Positions 16,928-22,200 of a stretch of 22,200 bases of DNA are shown one piece after another. Numbering within the stretch: position 1 is the stretch's first letter; the number at the start of each line of letters is the position of its first letter. Origin of the DNA: an uncultured Acidiphilium sp. (GTDB lineage Bacteria > Bacillota > Clostridia > Christensenellales > Borkfalkiaceae); contig CABUWK010000042.1 of the NCBI GenBank assembly GCA_902495325.1, positions 1-22,200 on the forward strand. Reading direction: 5' to 3'. Both the position numbers and the translations under genes were made by a program. Below the pieces are notes generated by a model. That model made no database searches. It was given only the letters and a program-made list of their open reading frames with translations, and was not told the DNA's origin.

Positions 16928-17803
16928 TCAGCCCTTCACCGCGCCGACCATGATACCGTCGATCAGTTTGCGCTGATAAAGAACGAAGAGCAAGGCGGGG
17001 AACAGCGACATGAACGCGCCCGCCGCCATTTTCAGATTCGCCCCCGAAAGTTCGCTCGCAAGAGAATCCTGATAGATGACTACCGCCAGAGTATACGTCT
17101 TTCGTTCCGTAAGATACACCAGGGGTCCGAAGAAATCGCTCCAACCGCCCGCAAACGTTCCCACCACGATATAGATCAGAATGGGAGAGCAGAGAGGGAT
17201 CAGTAAAAGATACCGTTTGAAGGCGTTGGCGCCGTCAATGATAGCCGCCTCGTCGATCTCCTTCGGGATGGTCCGCATGAACTGACGGAGCAGGAAAATG
17301 TTGATCGCCCCGCCGCCGAACGCCGCCGGAATGATCAGCGGTTTCAGAGAACCGAGCCAGCCGAAGTCGTAGAACATGACGTAAAGGGGGATCTGCAATA
17401 CCGTTCCCGGGATCATGATGGTGGCAAGCACGCAGGAAAATACGAATTCCCTGCCCTTCCACTGCAATCTCGAAAACGCATAGGAACAAAGGGACGCCGA
17501 AAGGGGCACAAGCACGATGTTGCACCCGACCACCTTGATTGTGTTCCAGGTATAAATAAGGTAATTGTTCGTTTTGAAAATCGTTTTGTAGTTATCGAAC
17601 GTGAAATGAGAAGGAAAAATTCTCGCCGCGTTGATATCCGTTTCCGTCATAAACGAACGGGAAATAAGCAGGAAGAAGGGAAACGCGAGGAAGACCGCGA
17701 TCAAGGTCAGAACGAAATATTGCAACACCTTGATCGCGATTCCGTAAGCTTTCGCATTGTGGGAAGAAACGTCGTTTCCGTTTACCGTATCGGTCGTCGT
17801 CAT
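16928..17803 (-). CDS. Sugar ABC transporter permease, MalG type
   Basis: This 291-residue integral membrane protein belongs to the CUT1 binding-protein-dependent permeases. The first membrane helix is at about 25-48 (VLQYFVLTLIAVFLAFPFFL), with further helices at about 85-110, 120-145, 155-172, 198-220 and 255-275. The EAA loop for contact with the ATPase is at about 182-205 (EIDEAAIIDGANAFKRYLLL). The start overlaps the previous permease stop in ATGA (17800-17803) and has an excellent GGAGGTGA site. It forms the membrane channel with the MalF-type partner. No ATPase gene follows; the next gene is the Ig-repeat protein. Confidence 0.95.
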   Translation of the reverse strand: MTTTDTVNGNDVSSHNAKAYGIAIKVLQYFVLTLIAVFLAFPFFLLISRSFMTETDINAARIFPSHFTFDNYKTIFKTNNYLIYTWNTIKVVGCNIVLVPLSASLCSYAFSRLQWKGREFVFSCVLATIMIPGTVLQIPLYVMFYDFGWLGSLKPLIIPAAFGGGAINIFLLRQFMRTIPKEIDEAAIIDGANAFKRYLLLIPLCSPILIYIVVGTFAGGWSDFFGPLVYLTERKTYTLAVVIYQDSLASELSGANLKMAAGAFMSLFPALLFVLYQRKLIDGIMVGAVKG

Positions 17804-18750
17804 TCTTCACCTCCGTAAAATACCCACTTCGATCTTTTGAACACAAGAACGGTAAGAACCGCGATAAACAGGAACAGCACCCACGCGAACGCGCTTGCAT
17901 AGCCCATGCTGTAAGACTTGAACGCCTCGTTGTAAATTTTTACCGCGACGAAATAGAGGGCGTTGTCTACCCCTTTGCCGTCCGTACCGCCGATGATCAG
18001 CGACGAGCTGACCTGCAACGACCCGATGATCCCCGTGATAAGATTATAGAAAATGATCGGCGTGGACATGGGAACGGTAACGTTCACCAGTTTGTGCCAC
18101 GCGTTCGCCCCGTCGAGTTCCGCCGCCTCGTAAAGCGAAACGGGGATCTGTTTGAAACAGGACAGCCAGATGATCATGCCGCCCCCGACGTTCCACACGT
18201 TCATGAAAATAAACGAAGCGAGCGCTGTTTTCTTACTACTGAACCACGTGAGCTCGGGAAGACCGATCGTTTGCAGCATGTTGTTCAGAATTCCGGAAGG
18301 TCCGACCTGGAACATATCGATGAACAACAGCCCGCTCGCAACCGAAGGAATGATGACGGGCAGATAGAAAAGCGTTCTGTAAACGGTGATTCCTCTGATC
18401 TTGAAATTCGCCGCCTGCGCAAGGAAAAATCCAAGCAACAGATTGAGCGGTATGGATATTCCGGCATAAACAAGGGTGTTGATCAATACCTGTTTCGTAT
18501 CCGGATCGAGCGTGAAGATCATCTGATAATTCCGGAATCCGACAAAAGTCGCTTCGTTGAACAGGTCGTAATCGGTAAAACTGTAATAAAGAGACTGAAC
18601 CGCGGGATAAAAAGTAAATACGAGCACGCCGATGATAACGGGCGAAGCGAACAGCACGCCCGTTATGAATTTTTTCAGCTCTTTGCGCCGCTTAAAAGAA
18701 ACGTTCGGATTTTTCGGCGTAATTTTGGTTCCGGATTTTATGTTTTCCAT
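17800..18750 (-). CDS. Sugar ABC transporter permease, MalF/UgpA type
   Basis: The protein has 316 residues, with a basic cytoplasmic N-terminus, a first helix at about 28-50, and five more. The EAA loop is at about 207-226 (YEAAELDGANAWHKLVNVTV), the typical CUT1 form. It is the partner of the MalG-type permease that overlaps its stop. It starts 9 bases after the solute-binding protein stop, with AAGGA beginning within the stop codon. In the CUT1 family such pairs import oligosaccharides delivered by the lipoprotein encoded just upstream. The sugar cannot be told from the permease sequence. Confidence 0.95.
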   Translation of the reverse strand: MENIKSGTKITPKNPNVSFKRRKELKKFITGVLFASPVIIGVLVFTFYPAVQSLYYSFTDYDLFNEATFVGFRNYQMIFTLDPDTKQVLINTLVYAGISIPLNLLLGFFLAQAANFKIRGITVYRTLFYLPVIIPSVASGLLFIDMFQVGPSGILNNMLQTIGLPELTWFSSKKTALASFIFMNVWNVGGGMIIWLSCFKQIPVSLYEAAELDGANAWHKLVNVTVPMSTPIIFYNLITGIIGSLQVSSSLIIGGTDGKGVDNALYFVAVKIYNEAFKSYSMGYASAFAWVLFLFIAVLTVLVFKRSKWVFYGGEE

Positions 18751-18759
18751 CTGTTTTCC

Positions 18760-20148
18760 TTACATTTTGATATAACGGGTAATGGCGTTCACGCAGCTGG
18801 ACATGGCTTTGTCGTAAGATTCGCCGTTACAATACGTGGAGATAAGCGAAGAGATCGCGTTGCTGATATTCGTAGCCTGCTTCGGTTTCTGCTGCGAGAT
18901 ATAAGTCGTGTAGCAGTTCCAGTCGGGCTGACCGTCCGCGCCGCTGTTATAGGTGAACGCCGCCATGTTGCAGTTTTCAAACCCTTTGCCCCAATGGTTC
19001 GAAGGATCGGTATAATCCGCCATATCCTTTCTCACGGGAACATAGTTCGCGCCGCAATCCGCCATAACGTTCTGTCCGTCTTTGGAAAGAAGGATCTTCA
19101 GGAACTGCCATGCAAGGTCTCTGTTTTCGCTTCCGCTGAAAACGGAATATCCCGCCGCGCCGCAACCGATCTTCTCGTTTCCTTCGAAAACGGGCATGGT
19201 CACAACGTCATAGAAATCTTCCGTATTCTGCCCTGCGTAATAAGGCTGAAGTTTGGTCGCGATGTTCGAAGAAGCCTGCGAGTGGAACAGAATGCACCCT
19301 TTATTCGCTTCCATTCCCGCCTGTTCGACGGAGATCGGAGCGGCAAAACGGTTGTCGATCAGCGATTTGATAAAGGAAAGCGCGCTTTCGGCGGCATCGC
19401 CCTCATTTAAGGTAACGTTGCCGTTCTCGTCGAAATACTTCACCCCTTTCGCCTCGAAGATCGGGTTGTAAACGGCTTCCCACGTGAGGAACGGATCGAG
19501 CAGATAATTGTCTTCCTTGCCGTTTTCGTCATACCAGGTACGAAGGGTACGGCAAACGGTGAAGAAATCGTCCCAGGTCCAGCCGTTTTTCACAAGGCTC
19601 ATGTCAACGCCCGCGGCGGTGAAGATCGCCTTGTTGTAATGGCACACCACTCTGTCTGCCGAACGGGGGATCATATACTGCGCCCCGTCGAATTTCTCCT
19701 GTCCCATTTTAATATAGGATTCATAGTAATCGTTGATATCGAAATCGCTTTCCGGATCCGCCGCTTCCGCTTTCAGATACGGATCGAGGTTGAGAAGGAT
19801 CCCTTTATCGCTTAAGGTGAACATATCGAACGTGTTGTTGATCAGGATGTCCGGCATGTTTCCCGCATTGTACCAGGAAGAATACTGCTGGCTGATCGAA
19901 GAGGAGAAAGGCTCCACTTTTACGGTCACGTTCGGATATTTCTTTTTGAGAAGTTCTCCGATATCCGCAACGATCTTCTGTTCGGAATTGTAGTTGCTTA
20001 CGGCAACTCTCAACGTTGCAGTCGTTTCGGTGTCGGGATGAAGGTTAACTTCGTAATCGTCGCCCGTAGTCGTCTGCTGACGTTTGCCGCACCCCACACA
20101 GGCTACGGCTAAAAGTAAAGAAAGAACGGTGCATAGTATTTTTTTCAT
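18760..20148 (-). CDS. Extracellular solute-binding lipoprotein of the sugar ABC transporter
   Basis: The protein has 462 residues and belongs to the family 1 solute-binding proteins (CUT1). The lipoprotein signal is MKKILCTVLSLLLAVACVGC; Cys20 or Cys17 could be the lipidated residue. The mature part begins with TLRVAVSNYNSEQKIVADIGELLKKKYPNV-like strand-helix order (about 45-78), and continues with aromatic residues suited to sugar stacking (for example in NGWTWDDFF and NHWGKGF). It captures oligosaccharides outside the membrane and hands them to the two permeases. It starts behind AAGGAGG and is the first gene of the long unit, 294 bases after lacI. An operator, a palindrome and two stem-loops lie upstream. 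Confidence 0.94.
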   Translation of the reverse strand: MKKILCTVLSLLLAVACVGCGKRQQTTTGDDYEVNLHPDTETTATLRVAVSNYNSEQKIVADIGELLKKKYPNVTVKVEPFSSSISQQYSSWYNAGNMPDILINNTFDMFTLSDKGILLNLDPYLKAEAADPESDFDINDYYESYIKMGQEKFDGAQYMIPRSADRVVCHYNKAIFTAAGVDMSLVKNGWTWDDFFTVCRTLRTWYDENGKEDNYLLDPFLTWEAVYNPIFEAKGVKYFDENGNVTLNEGDAAESALSFIKSLIDNRFAAPISVEQAGMEANKGCILFHSQASSNIATKLQPYYAGQNTEDFYDVVTMPVFEGNEKIGCGAAGYSVFSGSENRDLAWQFLKILLSKDGQNVMADCGANYVPVRKDMADYTDPSNHWGKGFENCNMAAFTYNSGADGQPDWNCYTTYISQQKPKQATNISNAISSLISTYCNGESYDKAMSSCVNAITRYIKM

Positions 20149-20162
20149 TTTGTCCTCCTTGG

Positions 20163-20197
20163 CTCAGCAAAGGTGATCGATGAAAACGAATGCTGAG
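20163..20197 (-). other. 5'-leader stem-loop before the solute-binding protein gene
   Basis: CTCAGCA (20163-20169) and TGCTGAG (20191-20197) form a perfect 7-bp stem with a 21-base loop, ending three bases before the AAGGAGG site. If transcription starts about 7 bases after the TATAAT box (near 20198), this stem would stand at the very 5' end of the message, a position known to protect transcripts from decay. The ribosome site stays outside the stem, so translation need not be blocked. Confidence 0.55.
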
Positions 20198-20202
20198 TCC
20201 GC

Positions 20203-20208
20203 ATTATA
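20203..20208 (-). promoter_or_regulatory. Possible -10 box of the transport operon
   Basis: The minus strand reads TATAAT exactly, preceded by six A residues. No hexamer near TTGACA lies 16-19 bases upstream; that place is taken by the GC-rich hairpin CGGCGG/CCGCCG. The site is therefore a weak or activator-dependent promoter, or a chance match. A start near A20198 would be expected. Confidence 0.35.
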
Positions 20209-20387
20209 TTTTTTCGGCGGTGTCCCGCCGGAAATAATTTATTTGATCCGATAATTTGCGTTATTTCCCGTCGCCTTTTCCGACCGGAACGGCAGAACGG
20301 ATACTTTCCGGAAAGACTTTTCTTTCAGTATGCCGAATTTTCTCTTTTTTTCCGGTTTCCCCTTCACAAAATCCGACGTTTTAAATT

Positions 20388-20401
20388 TTTACCCGCGTAA
20401 A
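20388..20401. promoter_or_regulatory. LacI-family operator O2 upstream of the transport operon
   Basis: TTTACCCGCGTAAA is a near-palindrome with perfect 5-base arms (TTTAC/GTAAA) and a CG-rich centre, typical of LacI-family operators. It matches the site in front of lacI (TTTACCCGAGTAAA, 21471-21484) at 13 of 14 bases. It lies 41 bases after the lacI stop and 239 bases before the solute-binding protein start. It is far upstream of the TATAAT box, so the repressor may block readthrough from lacI, loop with O1, or cover an unseen promoter. Confidence 0.75.
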
Positions 20402-20442
20402 TTTTTTAAAAAAAGAAAACCCACCCAAATCCCCCTCTTTTT

Positions 20443-21453
20443 TCAATCGTCCGCTCTTACTTTTCCCACGCTTTCGCGGAAAATCGCCTTCGCCTTTACC
20501 ACATATACGTCGGAAGAATAGTCTTTCCCGTTTTGCATACGGTCGATGATCCTTCTTCCCACTTCCGTGCCGTAATCTTCTTTATCGAAAGAAATACTCG
20601 TTAACGAAGGAATATACTCACGCGATAAGATGATATCGTCGCAACCGATCACGGAAATGTCCTGCGGACAGGAAAGCCCCATTTCCTTCAGAGCACGCAC
20701 CGCGCCGAACGCCGCCACGTCGTTCATCACGAAAAGGGCGGTGATCTCCGGGTGTTTCGCCAGAAGCCGTTTTGTCATCGCGTAGCCCGTTTCCCCCGAA
20801 TCCCGCGAAAAATCGTCGTTGAAAAGAATGTAATCGTCGTTCACGTCAAACCCGTATTCCGCACGTTTTTCCGAAAAAGTGATCCCTCTTTCGTCCGCGT
20901 AAAAACGGGGCGCGTCAACAATGCTGATATACCCGACCTTTTTGTGCCCGAGATCCCGCAATTTTTTCATGCAGTCTTCCATCGCGCCGATCACGTCGTG
21001 ATGAACTTCGATATCGCTCACGTTGGCAAAGTTCACGAGGATGGTTCCCCGCTCTTTCAGCAATTTCAAAAGCTCTTCCGTATAAACGTTCGAAGAAAAA
21101 TTCACAAGCGCGTCGAACTGTCTTTCTCCCAGAAACCTGCAAACGGTATTCACGTCTTCCTTGAAATCGAAAACGGTCATCATGAATCCGTGCGCGGTAA
21201 CGTATTTGCCGATATACTGCACGATTTCCATATGGTACGGATTTGTAAACTCGTTGATGATCACGCCGATATGATAGGAAAGACCGAGCGAAAGACTTCT
21301 TGCCGTGTGGTTCGGAAAATAGTTGAGTTGTTTCGCCGCGGCGCGCACTCTTTCGGCTTTCTCTTCGGAAACCGTAAGCCTGTTCGAAAGCACGTTCGAT
21401 ACGGTCGCCACCGAAACCCCCGCCAGCCTCGCGACGTCTTTTCTTGTCGTCAT
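20443..21453 (-). CDS. LacI-family transcriptional repressor
   Basis: I place the start at the ATG at 21453 (MTTRKDVARLAG), which has GGAG about ten bases upstream. An in-frame GTG two codons earlier would leave only four bases of spacing. The 336-residue protein has the LacI helix-turn-helix at residues 2-24 (DVARLAGVSVATVSNVLSN) and a hinge segment (NYFPNHTARSLSLG, about 44-58). A periplasmic-binding-protein-like effector domain follows: IGVIINEFTNPYHMEIV, FVMNDVAAFGAVRAL, ISVIGCDDIILSREYIPSLTSI. Effector binding should release two matching operators, one in its own leader and one before the transport genes. It is probably the local regulator of this locus, responding to a sugar released from the substrate (inference). 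It is the first gene of the convoy and may be co-transcribed with it. Confidence 0.94.
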   Translation of the reverse strand: MTTRKDVARLAGVSVATVSNVLSNRLTVSEEKAERVRAAAKQLNYFPNHTARSLSLGLSYHIGVIINEFTNPYHMEIVQYIGKYVTAHGFMMTVFDFKEDVNTVCRFLGERQFDALVNFSSNVYTEELLKLLKERGTILVNFANVSDIEVHHDVIGAMEDCMKKLRDLGHKKVGYISIVDAPRFYADERGITFSEKRAEYGFDVNDDYILFNDDFSRDSGETGYAMTKRLLAKHPEITALFVMNDVAAFGAVRALKEMGLSCPQDISVIGCDDIILSREYIPSLTSISFDKEDYGTEVGRRIIDRMQNGKDYSSDVYVVKAKAIFRESVGKVRADD

Positions 21454-21470
21454 TTTCACATTTCTCCAAT

Positions 21471-21484
21471 TTTACCCGAGTAAA
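21471..21484. promoter_or_regulatory. LacI-family operator O1 (autoregulation)
   Basis: TTTACCCGAGTAAA, with 5-base arms TTTAC/GTAAA, lies between the lacI promoter and its ribosome site. It would cover about +8 to +21 relative to the expected start, a place where bound repressor blocks elongation or clearance. It is 13 of 14 identical to O2 at 20388-20401, which supports that both are real sites for the same protein. Confidence 0.8.
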
Positions 21485-21498
21485 TCTTCTTCAATATC

Positions 21499-21527
21499 AT
21501 AATATCACATCGAAACCCGTTTGTCAA
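21499..21527 (-). promoter_or_regulatory. Sigma-A-type promoter of lacI
   Basis: On the minus strand, TTGACA (21522-21527) and TATTAT (21499-21504) are separated by exactly 17 bases. The start should fall near 21492, followed by operator O1 and the GGAG ribosome site. This is the only near-consensus promoter in the window, and without a clear terminator after lacI it may also feed the following operon. Confidence 0.85.
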
Positions 21528-21630
21528 TACCTTTTTAAAATTTCTTTAAAATTTTTTCGGTTTCTTCCCGCCCGATAAAGTGCGGACCGCGATCACAGGG
21601 GCAAAACGCACTTGCCGCTTTGGCGCAAAC

Positions 21631-21706
21631 AGCCGGGCGCGAAAAACGCGCCCGGCTTGATTTAACCTGCCTATAAGCTCTTTATCTGCCGATTTTATCC
21701 GGCAGA
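21631..21706 (-). terminator. Hairpins downstream of the fucose isomerase gene, probable terminator region
   Basis: Two stem-loops follow the isomerase stop (21721). The first is TCTGCCG/CGGCAGA (21685-21691 with 21700-21706), loop of 8. The second is a very stable perfect 11-bp stem, AGCCGGGCGCG (21631-21641) with CGCGCCCGGCT (21647-21657), loop of 5. The five Ts on the minus strand are in the loop, and the bases after the stem are GTTTGCG, so it lacks the usual U-tract. It may end transcription weakly or protect the 3' end. Confidence 0.5.
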
Positions 21707-21720
21707 CAGCATATTTCCGA

Positions 21721-22200
21721 TTATTTACGGATGTTTTTATACATCGGTCCGTAAGCTTCGCAAGCGCGGTAGTCCTGCCCTTCTTTGTCCATTCCGAAGG
21801 CATTCCACGCAGCCGGACGATAGATATCGTCTTCGCAAACGTTGTGCATGCAAACGGGAATGCGGAGCATCGAACACATCGTGATCAGATCCGCGCCGAT
21901 ATGCCCGTAAGAAATCGCGCCGTGGTTTGCTCCCCAGTTGTTCATTACTTCGTAAGCGGATTTAAACGCGCCCTTGCCCGTCACTCTCGGCGCAAACCAG
22001 GTGCACGGCCAGGTGTAGTCGGTACGTTTCCAAAGTTTGTCGGTAACTTCGTCCGGAAGTTTCACCGTCCAGCCTTCGACGATCTGAAGAACGGGACCTA
22101 ACCCCTTGATAAGGTTAAGCCTTATCATAGTTGCGGGCATTTCCGCACGCGTTACAAAGCGGCTCGAATAACCGCCGCCGCGGAAATATCCGAGGTCTGC
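21721..22200 (-). CDS. fucI: L-fucose isomerase, C-terminal part (5' end outside window)
   Basis: The frame is open to the window edge and ends with TAA at 21721. The visible 159 residues match the C-terminal third of FucI: ADLGYFRGGGYSSRFVTRAE near the edge, then MNNWGANHGAISYGHIGAD, MLRIPVCMHN, YRPAAWNAFGMDKEGQDYRA and a YGPMYK end. The His of NWGANHG is in the place of the manganese-binding His near position 528 of the E. coli enzyme. FucI converts L-fucose to L-fuculose and also D-arabinose to D-ribulose, in the cytoplasm. It is separated from lacI by hairpins and lacI's own promoter, so it may be in a separate unit, but on the same strand. Full enzymes have about 590 residues, so roughly 430 are missing here. 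Confidence 0.93.
   Translation of the reverse strand, partial: ADLGYFRGGGYSSRFVTRAEMPATMIRLNLIKGLGPVLQIVEGWTVKLPDEVTDKLWKRTDYTWPCTWFAPRVTGKGAFKSAYEVMNNWGANHGAISYGHIGADLITMCSMLRIPVCMHNVCEDDIYRPAAWNAFGMDKEGQDYRACEAYGPMYKNIRK

Larger units (their letters stand above)
20149..20442 (-). promoter_or_regulatory. Intergenic control region upstream of the transport operon
   Basis: This 294-base gap contains no credible gene. Reading in the transcription direction, it holds an A/T-rich stretch after the lacI stop with no good terminator, and the LacI-type operator (20388-20401). A perfect 12-base palindrome CTTTCCGGAAAG (20304-20315) and the inverted repeat GAAAGA/TCTTTC (20311-20326) follow. Then come a GC hairpin CGGCGG-TGTC-CCGCCG (20215-20230), a TATAAT box (20203-20208) without a clear -35 box, a second hairpin (20163-20197), and the AAGGAGG site. 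Either a regulated promoter lies here, or transcription enters from lacI. The sequence does not settle which. Confidence 0.6.

Noticed and set aside
20215..20230. GC hairpin before the transport operon as a terminator
   Set aside because: On the minus strand it is followed by A residues, not Ts, so it is not an intrinsic terminator for lacI transcripts.
21454..21459. GTG start for lacI
   Set aside because: It would lie only four bases from the GGAG site; the ATG at 21453 gives normal spacing and the usual LacI N-terminus.
21546..21803. 85-codon minus-strand open frame between fucI and lacI
   Set aside because: It overlaps the fucI 3' end in another frame and runs through the GC hairpins; the product is basic without any recognisable feature.

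Overview
The window reads as one polysaccharide-utilisation locus of an anaerobic, low-to-mid GC Firmicute, most likely an uncultured gut or rumen Clostridia (Christensenellales-like). This placement is inference, from strong AGGAGG-type ribosome binding sites, TTGACA/TATTAT promoter boxes, CUT1 ABC transport without SusC/D proteins, Big_3-type Ig repeats, and a Gly-Cys-Gly plus hydrophobic plus Arg/Lys C-terminal tail on two secreted proteins.

Layout. At the left edge (1-118) is the end of an AT-rich IS30-family insertion sequence, on the + strand. Everything else is on the minus strand, so it reads from right to left. At the right edge (21721-22200) is the C-terminal third or so of L-fucose isomerase, followed by strong hairpins. 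Next comes a LacI-family repressor gene (20443-21453) with a textbook promoter and an operator just downstream of the expected start. A near-identical operator (13 of 14 bases) lies upstream of the next gene.

From 20148 down to 163 there are twelve tightly packed genes: solute-binding lipoprotein, two ABC permeases, a 1291-residue Ig-repeat surface protein, a GH99/WbsX-like lipoprotein, an SGNH hydrolase lipoprotein, a GH94 phosphorylase, a cytoplasmic deacetylase, a lipoprotein deacetylase of the same subfamily, a glycerophosphodiesterase-type surface protein, a GH78-like and a GH106-like protein. Six junctions are four-base ATGA overlaps. A terminator at 123-153 closes the unit next to the insertion sequence. 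Two GC-rich hairpins split the unit into transport, surface-capture and catabolic blocks.

How it may work (inference). The surface proteins bind and cut a decorated glycan outside the cell and remove acyl and glycerophosphoryl groups. The ABC system, which has no ATPase gene here, imports the oligosaccharides. GH94, the cytoplasmic deacetylase and the two rhamnosidase-like enzymes finish the work inside. LacI senses a product and represses both itself and, probably, the operon. The combination of two deacetylases, an esterase-type SGNH protein, a glycerophosphodiesterase and two rhamnosidase-like enzymes is unusual, and suggests a bacterial cell-wall or capsular polysaccharide rather than a plain plant glycan. 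The Ig-repeat protein also carries four diverged copies of a domain I do not recognise.
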